A DNA stretch of 64,000 nt, from NCBI GenBank assembly GCA_020740775.1, contig JAHEWK010000013.1, positions 1,674,001-1,738,000 of the forward strand. The letters run 5' to 3'. The notes under the pieces were generated by a model. That model saw only the letters and a program-made list of their open reading frames with translations, was not told where the DNA came from and did no database searches. The DNA comes from Ilyonectria destructans (taxonomy: Eukaryota > Ascomycota > Sordariomycetes > Hypocreales > Nectriaceae). Positions 11,297 to 22,126 of the stretch are shown piece by piece. The number at the start of each line of letters is the position of its first letter. The first letter of the stretch is position 1. A program made the position numbers and the translations under genes.

Positions 11297-12945
11297 TCAG
11301 GACACTGACGCACCCCCTATTTCTCCGGACCCATAACCAGAGTCTGACTGTTTCCCATTTTCTAGGAATTCCAATGTTTCTTCGAAATTTAAACACGGAT
11401 CGACTGGCTGCTCCGTGAGGAAATCCAGAAACCACCCGTAGTCGTCAGTGATGGGGTCCGTTTCTCTAACCTCGGGAGAAGGAGGAACCGGGGTTTGACT
11501 CTGGTCGACTCTCGATCTATCGAGGAGACGGAAATCCTCTACTATGCGCATAACGGCACCTTCAACCATTTCCATGAATGCTTCGCGACTAATGTCCCGC
11601 TGATGGATGCGGTCAATCATGTTATCTAGTACGGGGTGAACGACCGTAGGGAATTGGATCCTCGCATATTCCTCGAATTGCCGGAAGGAATCGTCTGTTT
11701 GAGCCTTGATGTCGAGGTTGACGGGGCCGATTTCCACAACTAGAGTACTGTCAGCTCGGAGCTACCCATACAGGAATTATACTCTATACATGGAGAGGGC
11801 ACTGGATATTCTCCAGGGAACAGGATCTGATAGAATTCGGACCATTTTTCCGAAGCTCGACCCTTACTCTTCCCCCTTGCGCGTAGGGACTCTTTCTGCT
11901 TTTCGCTAATGCCATCCTGAGGCTCTTGGGGTACGATCTCACAGATGACATTTTCCCTTAAATGAGCAGCCAGATCATCTGCTGAATCCAGTATCTGCGT
12001 GCAACGAGAGCACTGAAACTTGGGCAATAGGTGTCGTCGAAAGAGATGCTCTCTGTGAGAAGTGGTTAGAAAGCGTTAATGAGCTTGTCTTTGGTGGGAT
12101 CTTAGATCGTACTTGACTCGGTGGATAGTAATCCAGCCTGGCCAACAGCAGCTCTTCCATTGAGTGCCCTGGTATTTTGTCGGATCATGCTTAAAAAATG
12201 GGCACGCGTATCTCGGAGCTGGCCCCTGTTCATCTTTACTGAGTTTTCGGCTTTTCTGGTGGGGATCATCCCCATTACTATCGCTGATATCTTCATCTGA
12301 CTGGGTTCTTGGATGCTTCTGACCCCTGCGCTTCTCAGCAGCGGCATGAGACACCGCAGCACCTGGCTCGGTTGAGCGTTGATGCTCCGAAGAATCGCGG
12401 GCCTTTTGACGAGCCCAACCCTTAAACTTGGTGTTCAACCAATTAGTCGACCACGTCATCAAGTGATCAACGGCGGCATCCCTCTTTCTGGTGGGGATTT
12501 CGTCCGGGGACATCGATCTGCCCATGTTTGAGGATTCGACGTCTCTGACCAGGGAGACATTTCCTAAGGCACTGCTTAACGAGGTATCGGCATTGGACAC
12601 CGATGGCGCATCTGGATTTGGAGCGGTAGGAGGAGTGTCAGGTGCCCTTTTAGACTTCTTCGCTGCTGGGGTAGTAGGTGCGTGTGAAGATCCGCCGCCA
12701 GATGGGCCGCCATAAAGAGCGTCGCTGTACCATGCACGTCGATAATCTCGACGGGGATCTTCACTCTCACGTCCCGAGTTATATGGGCCGAACCACCTAT
12801 CCGGAAGCTCATCGGGAGCGTTGAGGTAGTCGTCAAGTGGGTTCTTGAAGTAGTCATCAAGGGAGACGTCAATATAGTCGTCAATGTAAGGGTCAATAGA
12901 ATCGTCAATGTAGGGGTCAATAGAATCGTCAAGATCACGTGACAT
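11297..12945 (-). CDS. C2H2-type zinc-finger protein with acidic tandem-repeat N-terminus
   Basis: Three exons (12945-12113, 12052-11790, 11739-11297) encode about 512 aa. The N-terminus repeats an Asp/Tyr-rich unit (DDSIDPYI), encoded by a 24-bp DNA repeat. A disordered middle carries basic patches. The recognisable part is a Cys/His module: YACPFFKHDPTKYQ, then WKSCCWPGWITIHRVKEHL, RRHLLPKFQCSRC and a further helix with DDLAAHLRE. This CPFFKHDP...HRVKEHLFRRH...C..C pattern recurs in uncharacterised fungal proteins. The HRVKEHLFRRH motif is completed only by splicing the 60-nt intron. The second intron was placed at 11789-11740 (50 nt, CTGAC branch site). An alternative 35-nt intron would also keep frame but is implausibly short. 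The C-terminus is acidic. DNA binding is plausible, not shown. A CACGTGA palindrome overlaps codons 2-4. Confidence 0.7.
12880..12933. repeat. 24-bp coding tandem repeat (two copies plus partial)
   Basis: Units at 12880-12903 and 12904-12927 differ at one base and are followed by the start of a third. They encode the repeated Asp-Pro-Tyr-Ile-Asp-Asp-Ser-Ile segment of the C2H2 protein, so copy number may vary between strains without shifting frame. Confidence 0.85.
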
Positions 12946-13261
12946 TATGGCAAGTAGATAGATATAAAAGAAATGAGAATTTGATCCGACTGGGTGTCGA
13001 AGCCGGAAGAAAATTTCGGCTGATTCTTAAGTTAGGCACATTTGCGCGGTTGCGCAGATCCAGTCGGCGAACGAGGCTGGGCAGCGTTGACACTGTCCAG
13101 TCATTGGTCACCACTTCAGATCAATATTCCCCAATAATAAGCAAGGAGGAATAAATGCAGGCGAAATAAGTGGCGAGCGAGAGATGTAATGAAAGTTGAC
13201 AATAGTAACGACCTCTGTTCTATTTGCGCCCTCAACACCAAAACGCCATAGTCTCACTGTT

Positions 13262-13737
13262 TTACTCGACTTGTGATGCCGCTTCATTTGCTTGCTCGTT
13301 CCATTCAAACTCTGTGATAGCGTTAATTGGGCAGTTGGATTGGGGTTGATTAGGGAACGACGCACTTTGACGGCACATTGGACATTGGCCTTTGGATGAG
13401 TCCTGCTTGATCCATTCGAGAATGCAATGCTAACCAGTGGCATAAGGTCAGCAATTTGGAGGGGTCATGCGGAAAGATTGAGCACCAGGCACAGACCATA
13501 TGGAAGCTGTGGCCGCATTTCCCCGATACTTTTGGTGGATAGATTAGCATGGGAGTGAGAATATGGCCTGATGGTGGTGATGGGCAGGCACTTACACAGG
13601 CTGCAATCGTCGCCAGGGTATTTGCACGTCGGACACGTGCCGTCGAAGTGGACCTGGCAGATGCCACAGACGTCGTCCTCTGGGATATCCCATCGCCAGG
13701 TCGCGACCGTGTTCCACTTCTTGATAGTGACCTTCAT
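13262..13737 (-). CDS. apc11: Anaphase-promoting complex subunit 11 (RING-H2)
   Basis: Four exons (13737-13596, 13528-13497, 13429-13366, 13311-13262) encode 95 aa, normal for APC11. The start MKVTIKKWNTVATWRWDIP is the family signature. The RING-H2 ligands follow in order: CGIC, CPTC, CSL, then GKCGHSFHMHC and CPMCRQ, ending in a FEW motif (KFEWNEQA). Exon 2 is a 32-nt microexon carrying SGKCGHSFHM; without it the RING would lack its central Cys-His pair. The donor of intron 2 is GTCTGT, weaker than the rest. Role: catalytic RING of APC/C, which with Apc2 recruits the E2. The matching UBE2C-type E2 is encoded at 7.8-8.5 kb. Confidence 0.93.
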
Positions 13738-14433
13738 GGCGAGTGGCGGTCTGAGTGGTGAGTCACGAGGCCAGGACGCCGAACTTTGGTGGGAGAGCGA
13801 AGTGTCAAGATGACGGAAGCTTAACGTGAAGATGGTGGTTGACTGGTGGCCGAGTTGCGATCCATCCCGTCGCGTCACGCCCGAGCAGCGTTTGTGGGAA
13901 CCGGGTTCACAAGGTTCCAGGGCTCTCCGGGCGGGCGGGCGTGTGGGAGCGGGCGTCTTCAGTGACCTCATCCACTGGAACCGTCCACTGAGAGCGTGCT
14001 GCGGCGGGCATTGATCCCCCGCCAGACCGCTGATTAACCGCCCGGCCGCCAACCGTCACAACGGCGATTCAATGCAATAATATTAAGTTAGGTAGGTGCC
14101 TGCCCGCTCCGACTGGTCCAAGCTTCGGCCCCGGCAGCTTCCAGTTTTGACGCCAACCTCGCCCGCTCTGTTATCATCAATTCCCACGAGGGCCGCCCAG
14201 TCCGTCACAAGCCAACTTTTTCAACACCGGTTTCTCTCCCCCACCGAGTGATGCGCATACAGACGTAGAGGTTAGACCTCAAGTACCCGCCTTCCCTCAC
14301 ACCTGGTCCGCCTTTCTTTTCGCTTTCTGCCGTATCGCCTCGCCGGCCACTTATCGACGCCTCGTACGAGGAGTCAACGAGCCCTTTCGCTCCTCGCACC
14401 ACCCACGACTTCCCCTCCAACATCCCCTCCAAC
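13738..14433. promoter_or_regulatory. Divergent promoter region, APC11 / sulfurtransferase
   Basis: These 696 nt separate the divergent APC11 and sulfurtransferase starts. The right half is strongly pyrimidine-rich (CT-rich 5' leader). No specific site is assigned. Confidence 0.45.
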
Positions 14434-15501
14434 ATGGCTGCCACCGTCGCCTACCGCTCAACGAGAGCCGGCCTGCGCCAATTCGGCGCCACAGCCTTCC
14501 GACCTATGCTGTTTACCCGACGAAACCTCTCTTCATACATCGTCTCCCCCAAAGAACTTCACGAAGCCCTCAACAAGAACCCCCCCTCGCTGATCAGCAC
14601 CGACCCTCGAGTAATCCCTCTCTGCGCCTCGTGGTTCCTCCCCAACGATGAACGGACAGGAATCCAAACATTCCGAGAGCAGCGGATTCCCAAAGCTCGG
14701 TTCTTCGACCTGGACAAGGTCATTGACAAGCGCAGTCCCTACCCTCACATGTTGCCAGACGCTAAGGGATTCGCGGCTGCCATGAGCGAATTGGGAATCA
14801 GAAAGGAGGACACGGTCGTTGTGTATGATACCAAAGAGCTCGGAATCTTCAGCGCTCCCCGCGTGGGCTGGACCTTGAAGGTGTTTGGTCACGATAATGT
14901 GCATATTCTGAACAACTTCAAGCTGTGGGTGGAACAGGGACTCCCCACTGAGTCGGGAGAGCTATATAGCGTCGAGTGCTGTCCCTACCCCATCCCCAGT
15001 GTGGAAAACAACCGGGTTGCCAGTTTTGAGGACGTCAAGCAGCTTGCCAAGGACTATAACAAGGAGGGAGCCGAGGAAGTCCAGATCCTCGATGCCAGAC
15101 CCAATGCCCGGTTTACTGGCGAGGCTCCTGAGCCTCGTGAGGGTTTGTCATCCGGACACATGCCCGGTTCCATCAGCATTCCTTTCAATGCTGTGCTGGA
15201 TCCCGAGACCAAGGCCTTCCTTCCCCGCGACCAGCTGAAGAAGGTGCTTGTGGGCAAGGGAGTAGACCCGACCAAGCCCATCATCTCAAGCTGTGGTACT
15301 GGTGTGACTGCCTGCGTCATTGAGACTGCTCTGGAGGAAGCAGGCCTTGGTACTCCCGAGTCGCGAAGGGTTTACGATGGAAGTTGGACGTAAGCGCAAC
15401 GCCCCCTGATTGCTATGCCAGAGTGACTAACGAGATGCAGGGAATGGGCGCAAAGGGTAAGTCCTTCGGACAACCTGATTTTGAAGTCGACAAAGGAGTA
15501 A
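14434..15501 (+). CDS. Mitochondrial rhodanese-type sulfurtransferase (3-mercaptopyruvate sulfurtransferase-like)
   Basis: Two exons (14434-15389, 15441-15501) encode 338 aa. The first ~35 residues are rich in Arg, Ser and Ala with no acidic residue (TRAGLRQFGATAFRPM, FTRRNLSSY), a good mitochondrial presequence. Two rhodanese folds follow. The N-terminal one has FFDLDKVIDKRSPYPHMLP and VVYDTKELGIFSAPRVGW. The C-terminal one has VQILDARPNARFTGEAPEPR, GHMPGSISIPF and the active-site loop SCGTGVTAC with Cys287. The CG[ST]GVT loop is typical of mercaptopyruvate sulfurtransferases and Tum1, whereas thiosulfate rhodaneses usually have CRKGVT. Family role: transfers sulfur from 3-mercaptopyruvate or thiosulfate to thiols, feeding cysteine catabolism and possibly tRNA thiolation. 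The final YDGSWTEWAQR motif is completed by the 51-nt intron junction. Confidence 0.9.
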
Positions 15502-16094
15502 GGTTTTATGGCTTTGAGTTTGGAGAGAGGGCGAGCAGTCGAGGTTGTTGAGTTGCGATACCCTCGTTAATGAATGCCTGGAATTGCCAGGCGTGTACGA
15601 ACAGTTGAAGACCCATCCGCTCGTGATTTGAGTCTAGCATAGCCTCCTTGGACGTTTGCACTACACGCGCACATGTTTTCGGTATTACCCATCCCCACAC
15701 TTCTGTATAGTTCAAGGTATAGCTGCGAATCAATCCACGATGGAGTCAATATAAGCAAGGGCTTCTTGACTTTGTATTTGCACAAGCGCGGTATCGGAAG
15801 TTTACGATCAATAAAAAGATAAGTGACTCATCTGTGGCTGGTCCTCACCGAAGCCCCCCCCCACCAAGGTGAGCGTTTGATCTGTGGCTGAAGTCCCACA
15901 CTTTATTTTTGCCTCACGCACCAGGCAGGAGTGCACAAAGGCATTAGGGCTCGGCTAACCCAAGCACACGCCAAAAATCCCCAGCTTGCAGACCCCGCCA
16001 GCGAAAAAGTTCCCAGCATCGCCCAACGCCGAACAGCACATTCACATACCCTTCGCGCAGACCCTTTCGACGGCACTTCAGCGCAACAATCAAA
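15502..16094. other. Intergenic region before RPS2
   Basis: These 593 nt hold the 3' end of the sulfurtransferase transcript and the RPS2 promoter. A short direct repeat of ATCTGTGGCTG flanks a C-run near 15829-15890. No gene or RNA was recognised. Confidence 0.5.
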
Positions 16095-17031
16095 ATGGCT
16101 GACCGAGGAACTTCTCGCGGTGGTGGTTTCGCATCCCGAGGCGGCGACCGTGGTGGCGACCGTGGACGTGGACGTGGCCGTGGCCGTGGACGTCGTGGTC
16201 CCCGCAACGAGGAGAAGGAGTGGCAGCCCGTTACCAAGCTCGGTCGATTGGTCAAGGCCGGCAAGATCAACAGCATGGAGGAGATTTACCTGCACTCTCT
16301 GCCCATCAAGGAGTTCCAGATTGTTGACAACTTCCTGCCCAAGCTCAAGGATGAGGTCATGAAGGTGCGAACGACCACACCAGAGTCCCGAGTCCGGGCG
16401 ACGGAGATTGGGAGGCACGGAGGCTAACATGTGTCGTAAACTACAGATCAAGCCCGTCCAGAAGCAGACCCGTGCCGGTCAGCGAACCCGATTCAAGGCC
16501 ATTGTCATCATTGGTGACTCCGAGGGCCACGTCGGTCTCGGCATCAAGACCTCCAAGGAGGTTGCCACTGCCATCCGCGCCGCCATCATCATCGCCAAGC
16601 TGAGCGTCATCCCCGTCCGAAGAGGTTACTGGGGATCCAACCTTGGTGCTCCTCACTCCCTGCCCTGCAAGGAGAGCGGCAAGTGCGGTTCCGTCACCGT
16701 CCGTGTACGTAAATCCCGAATCTAAAAACCACAAAAATCGATGAGGAATTCAAAAACTAATTTTGGACAATAGCTTATCCCTGCTCCCCGTGGTACTGGC
16801 CTCGTTGCCTCTCCCGCCGTCAAGCGATTCCTCCAGCTCGCCGGTGTCGAGGATGCCTACACCTCTTCTGCTGGTTCCACCAAGACCCTCGAGAACACCC
16901 TCAAGGCTACCTTCGTGGCCGTGTCCAACACCTACGGCTTCCTGACCCCCAACTTGTGGAAGGAGACCAAGCTTATCCGAAGTCCCCTGGACGAGTTTGC
17001 GGATACCCTGCGAGAGGGCAAGCGTTACTAG
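16095..17031 (+). CDS. rps2: 40S ribosomal protein uS5 (S2)
   Basis: Three exons (16095-16364, 16447-16704, 16774-17031) encode 261 aa, the usual size for eukaryotic S2. An RGG-type N-terminus ([15 protein letters not shown]) leads into [17 protein letters not shown], a eukaryote-specific lead-in. The S5 double-stranded RNA-binding fold follows ([38 protein letters not shown]), then the C-terminal domain ([31 protein letters not shown]). Introns of 82 and 69 nt are phase 0. Role: structural protein of the small subunit at the mRNA entry channel; the RGG tail is a typical arginine-methylation target. The gene converges on the large unknown gene at 17.3 kb. Confidence 0.96.
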
Positions 17032-17318
17032 AGGACTGGAAACGGTGCGCGGAGTCACGATCCATTGTGTTTCATTGCATGGTTGGCCGGTTAGGACATC
17101 GGATTGAGGCTATGAAAATAATGGCTTTGTTCTGAATGAAAATTAAATCCTTCAAGTTGCGTCCTTTACGGAATTGAGCCATTGTGATCCAGCCAATAGT
17201 CTATTAAGAGCCAAACTAACTAACGCACAAAACTGATCCCCACGAACATAGTGAAAGTCATTCCCCACAGCCACGAAGGGAGTTTTGATAACAAAAGAAC
17301 AGCGAGTTATTAACGTTG

Positions 17319-20300
17319 TCAGAGATGCATGTCACCATCAGCAGATTGTCCCGAAGACTGCCCTGAATCCGAGTTGACAATCCGTAGATCTAGCGACTGC
17401 GAGAGCATAGGTCGTCCAATTTGTTGCCAGAGTGGAGGGTTCACAACAGGCGCAGGCCCAGGTGGGGGCGAAGGAGGGCGTGATACCGGAGGAGTGACAT
17501 CGTACAAGTCCTCCTCCTCGTCATTACTCCCCTGAGGCTCATCAAATTCCTGAGATTCCTCTTCAGCGCCATCTAGGGGTCCCTCTCCAACGTCATAGGA
17601 ACTTTCCCCTGAACTTTCCCCTGGAGATTCGGACTCCGGAGCTGGGTCCCGTGGCTTGCTTTTCGGGATGATCCGTGGATCGACCTCCGGCAAGGCGGTG
17701 GGGTCGTCCGGCTCCCGACGGCGGCGGAGCACTGAGAATAGTGACCGTCGAGTTTCCGGCGGTGGTTCAAGGACTGAAATATTCCTGTTAGCAACGTACC
17801 TTGTATTTTCGTCATGATTCAACTTACACTCCCTGGCGGTTTCCTCCATCACCTTTCTTTGCAAGGGCGTGTCCCCGGCCCAGAACTGCGGAACTCCAAC
17901 CCTGAAGCCCCGGCGCCCGACGTCTGGGTCCGAGTATGGGATGGCAATATCCCTGGAAAACTCGGCCGGAAGGCTGCGGGATTGAACTGTAGGTATCTCG
18001 GGAGGAACCTCGACATTGGATCGCTGAGGCAACGCTCCAGGGCGAATCTCCGGGCGTGGTGAGCGCTGAGTTCTCTGCAACTGAGCCACTGACTCTACTG
18101 AGGGAGGCTGTAGACCGGAAGCCTGAGTGGCCTTCTCTGGGTTCGAGTGTCGGGCGGTTATCTCCCTGGGAAGCTCGCCCGGAAGGGTGCGGGACTGAAC
18201 CCCAGGCCTCTCAGGAGCAGTTTTGAATTTGGGATAATGCGTCGACCACACTCCAGGGCGAATCTCCTGGCGTGGCGAGCGCTGAGTTCCTGACACCGCT
18301 GAGGGAGGCTGTGGATCGGAAGACTGCACAGCATTCTCTGGGCGAAATGGAGGCGATTCAGGAGGACTCGACGATCCAGGGGGAGTCTCCGGGCGTGGCG
18401 AGCGCTGAGGTCGTGGACCAGAAGACCGAATAGTCTTCTCTGTTTCCTCGCTCTGTAAGTGCAGAGGCCAACGGTTGATATCCCAGAATTGCCGCGCCTT
18501 GGGTCTGTGATCTGGATGCGCAAACGTCCATACGGACGGCCGGCTAGTCACGTCGCGAGTTTTCCCATCCGCGCCCTTGAAGGGCATCACACGTGTTGGA
18601 TGGAGCATATCTTTGTTCTCGTACACTTCACGAATGAGATTCTGGGATATTGATTCCCACCAATTCGCTCCCTTGCGGTATGCCTCGGGATCGGCCATTT
18701 GCACCACGTCTTCGTACCGGGGTGTGACGTCTTCGTACTTGATGTAGTTCTCGTTATGGTGCGAGTCGTTTGGCAAATGCTCCGCATCCCAGATCCAGTA
18801 TTTGGTGATATCCCTGACGAAGTCTCTGTTTTCCAGCTTTTTGGATTTGGTGAGGTGGCGTCGATTCGCTCTGTGCTTCTTCCGCATCTCGCGCAAGGTA
18901 GCTCCCAGGCGGTAAGCCAGGCATCGCAAGAAGTTTTGAGTCTTGGCCAGGGTATCCACGTGGTCGAATTGCTCAGCCAAGCATTGTTCCCATGTGTAGA
19001 TGTTCCTGAGTTTGGGCATCCCGACAGTGTATTCTCCGTAGTCCATAGGTTTGTCAACTGAGACTTCTGTAGATATGGTGAAATCATCGGAAGACTGGGA
19101 AGCCGTGTCGCTGTCACTGTCACTGCCACGCTGACGCTGACGCTTGTTTGGGCGTTCATCTTGAATTTCATACATTTCCGGGTTCTTTGGTTCACGATAC
19201 TGGTCTGAGGCGAGCCATCGAACCCTGTCCTCGGGATGGAAGGCTGCTTCAGGACGCGAAACCACGAGCTCATTGCTCTTATCACAACCGAAACTATCCA
19301 TGTTAGCATAATTCACCACTCTGAATATTTGACATACTGTAATTTCCCCTTTTTGGATAGCCGCTTTGCATGCTTGATCGCGTCCTGGCCCGAGAACTGG
19401 TGCCGTCGTACTGGCCCCTGAGCACCTCGGTTTAATTCAGTGAGAAACTCATCCAGCGTGACGGGCTTCGTGTCGCGGAAAAGCGCGTTGGGGTCAATGT
19501 TATCTAACATCTCATCCACACGAGCCTCGAACAGTAGCTCAAGGCGACCAGAAGTTTGTTCTTCGTGTATGAGTTTCTTGTTGATGGACGGTCCCCCGAG
19601 GAAATGCAACCACTTTTCCTCCTCTGGGCGGAGATGCATCAAGTTGCCGCCGGACTCCTTGGGTCTGGGCAATTCTTCTTCGGACACGGAACCGTGTTCA
19701 GACATGTCTTCATAATGACCTTCGGATGCGTGTCGGGGGTTAGTGGCTTCACTGACTTCGGATGAGTCGTCCATCGGCTCATCAAGTTCAGGCGATTCAG
19801 GCGATTCAGGCGATTCTGCGACAGGCTCTTCTGCGACAGGCTCTTTCTCTTTGGGCAGGCCTTTGTCAATTTCACTCTGTTCGGGTGAGGCCTGTCGATG
19901 CTCGTTGTCTCGGAAATTCAAGTTCAACTCTGCGGTATCCTCGTTGTTGATGCCACTCTCGACCAGTTTGAGGACGTCTGCGAGGAAATATCGCGGCGCC
20001 CACCGCTGAGCTCTCTGCAGCCGTTGATGCAATATTCCACACGACCGCAGAAGATCAAAGACCCTCTTCATCTCTGTATCCATGAAGTGTTCCACATACG
20101 GGCCCTTGTAGTTCACTGGAAGGTCCATGATGGGATCATCGCGATGCCTCCACAGCCTTTCCCCATAGGCTCCTTTGATCGAGTGTGGTCGCGCCCACTG
20201 AGCCCACTTGTGGTCTTCCTTGACGAACCAGTTGTGTGCTAGGGTGTAGCTGAGGGGGTCTCGGGCCTCGTCCTTGGGAATGTCCCTGACTTCAATTCCG

Positions 20301-22126
20301 GGGAAGAGGATGCCCGGCGCTTCCTCTGGTACCTTGGGCGACGGGAGCATGAGGGTGTTCCAAGAGCTGCTGACGAGGCGGTTCTCGGCATTGTTGAATA
20401 TGTTCAGGCACTGCTCTAGAGCTGCTCGCCGAGCACCGCGAAACTTGGCAAACGACTCAAGGGATTGAACGCTGAGCTGGCTAGGACCGGACGGTGACCG
20501 GATGATGTCGTCCCCGGAGAACTTGAACTTGCACTCTTCTTTCATGAGATCAGACGTTGTCTTCATGCCGCCTTGAATACATCGGTCGTAGTACTCATTG
20601 TCACACTTGACCATGTTGAGTGGAGGTTCTGGTAGTTCCTCGGCGCCCTCGCTTCCCGCAGCAGGCGGGCTTCTAGCTTGAGGGTTCCAGAACTCCCGGG
20701 CGTCAGACCCATAAGCATTGATGTAGATCTTTAAGATATCGCGAGGAAGTTGGTACTGGAAGTCATGTGCGCTTTTGATCTTGGTGAGGATTAGCTTCCG
20801 CTGTCCCATGGGATCATCACTGAGGTCCTCAGCCTCCATAGTGAAGTTCGTGCCAGGGAGCTGCGGTAACCGCTTGCTCTGGTCAGGCCACACATTTGGG
20901 AAATCGAGAGTGAGCTCCGGGCGGCCGTAGTGGTACTGCTCAAAGACCCAGTGAGTGTGGAGCATCTTGACAGCCTCGTGGAGGTCTTCGCCCCAGTCCT
21001 CGCCCTGGAAGTTTTGCTCTAGGTAGGAGAAGTATTCGGCTAGCTCGGCGAACTTCTGCGGCCAGTCAACGGTGCGGTCTACATCTTCGTCGGCGAGGAA
21101 GTGCTTGGCGCGGGTGAGCATGATCTTGGGAGCCTCGATCTTCCAGCCCTTGTAGTCGTGCAGATTCACATCTCCAGACGTGTCGATGCCCTTTGGGTGC
21201 AACCAGTTTCGGAACAAGTCTGAAATGGCCGACCTCTGGGATTCTGGCTGTGGAGAGCTGTCAAGTTCCATATTGGATAGGTCTCCTAAGATCTCATAAT
21301 CGGGCATGTCTTCCGAGTGTTGTGATCCAGGGGATCTGGTGATGCCAGAGTTCCCTTGGGCATCCGTTCCTTGCATTATGATGTCTTGACTAGACCCGTG
21401 AGGAGGAGATACCGGCGCGCCTTCAGAGCTGACGCTTCCCGTGAGCCGAAGAGTCGGAATATGTGCGGAATCTCGTGACCGTGTCCGTCGAGGCGGCTGT
21501 AAAGAGGCGGAACTTACGGTCCTGAAGATTCTCAGGTTTCCAATTGCTGTTCACAGGATCAGCTTTTAGATTGCACGTTGAAGCTGATGGGAGCCTTACG
21601 TGACCGTTCCTTTGTACCCGCCTGTTCTGGTTCCGTGTTTGCTTCCTCATCTGACTCCGGGCTAAACAACCCGGCACGAGGATACACAGTCGGAACGCGA
21701 GGAGACGGGTCCCCTTTGGGTTTGCAATTGTTAACGACGGCATTGCGGCGGGAACCCTATGGGAGCTTACTTAAAGGTGGCTCGGCAAGATATGAATATT
21801 TCTTGCCGAACAGCTTGTTTGCTATGTGGCGGAAATCGGGATACTGAGTAAGAAACACATCCAAGTCGCGGTTCCGGAGGAATTGATCCAGTTGATGGTA
21901 GAATCTGTTGAAGTTCCCATCATCTTGGAAGCGGGTGTACGATAACTGGACTTGTGGTGGGAGACTTTCAAAGCCAACCTGAAAAGACTCGGAAGCATCG
22001 CCTAGTTGATTCATGAGTATTTCAACCGGGGTTTAGTTGGGTGTCCAACTTACGGAGCAATTGCACTTCTGCCTCCATTTCTTCTGGACTTAGGTCTGGA
22101 ATATCTCCTTCCGCTGGGTTCGCCAT
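17319..22126 (-). CDS. Large unrecognised protein, about 1,533 aa, head-to-head with a retropepsin-like gene
   Basis: I do not recognise a family. Two long open frames (21376-19313 and 19319-17319) are parts of one gene. A 44-nt intron at 19337-19294 (GTATGT donor, GCTAAC branch site, TAG acceptor) joins them in frame. Three upstream exons also fit, giving 22126-22054, 22001-21771, 21713-21600, 21546-19338 and 19293-17319. The N-terminal ~100 residues are helical (SPEEMEAEVQLLRDASESF, FYHQLDQFLRNRDLDVFL). Residues ~200-870 hold Trp- and Tyr-rich blocks (HWVFEQYHYGRPELTLDFP, WAQWARPHSIKGAYGERLW) separated by acidic Ser/Glu/Pro linkers. A basic nuclear-localisation-like patch (RPNKRQRQR) lies near 922-931. 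A second compact block (IYTWEQCLAEQFDHVDTLAK, FVRDITKYWIWDAEHLP) spans ~955-1140, and a Pro-rich repeat tail (QRSPRPE) follows. The acidic C-terminus ends in DGDMHL. A 54-nt in-frame stretch at 17827-17774 could be a further intron (1,515 aa if removed). No transmembrane segment or signal peptide is seen. Confidence 0.7.
18037..18409. repeat. 34-bp dispersed coding repeat (three copies)
   Basis: Near-identical 34-bp copies lie at 18037-18070, 18253-18286 and 18376-18409. On the minus strand they encode QRSPRPE-type Pro/Arg-rich motifs of the large unknown protein. They look like unequal-crossover products inside a disordered tail. Confidence 0.8.
19787..19843. repeat. Coding minisatellite: three 9-bp units followed by two 15-bp units
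   Basis: TTCAGGCGA occurs three times (19787-19813), followed by two exact copies of TTCTGCGACAGGCTC (19814-19843). On the minus strand they encode the EEPVAESPESPESPE acidic linker. Both periods preserve frame. Confidence 0.9.

Noticed and set aside
18037..18409. Regularly reappearing 34-bp repeats as a CRISPR-like array
   Set aside because: There are only three copies, with unequal spacing, inside an open coding frame of a eukaryote, encoding Pro-rich motifs.
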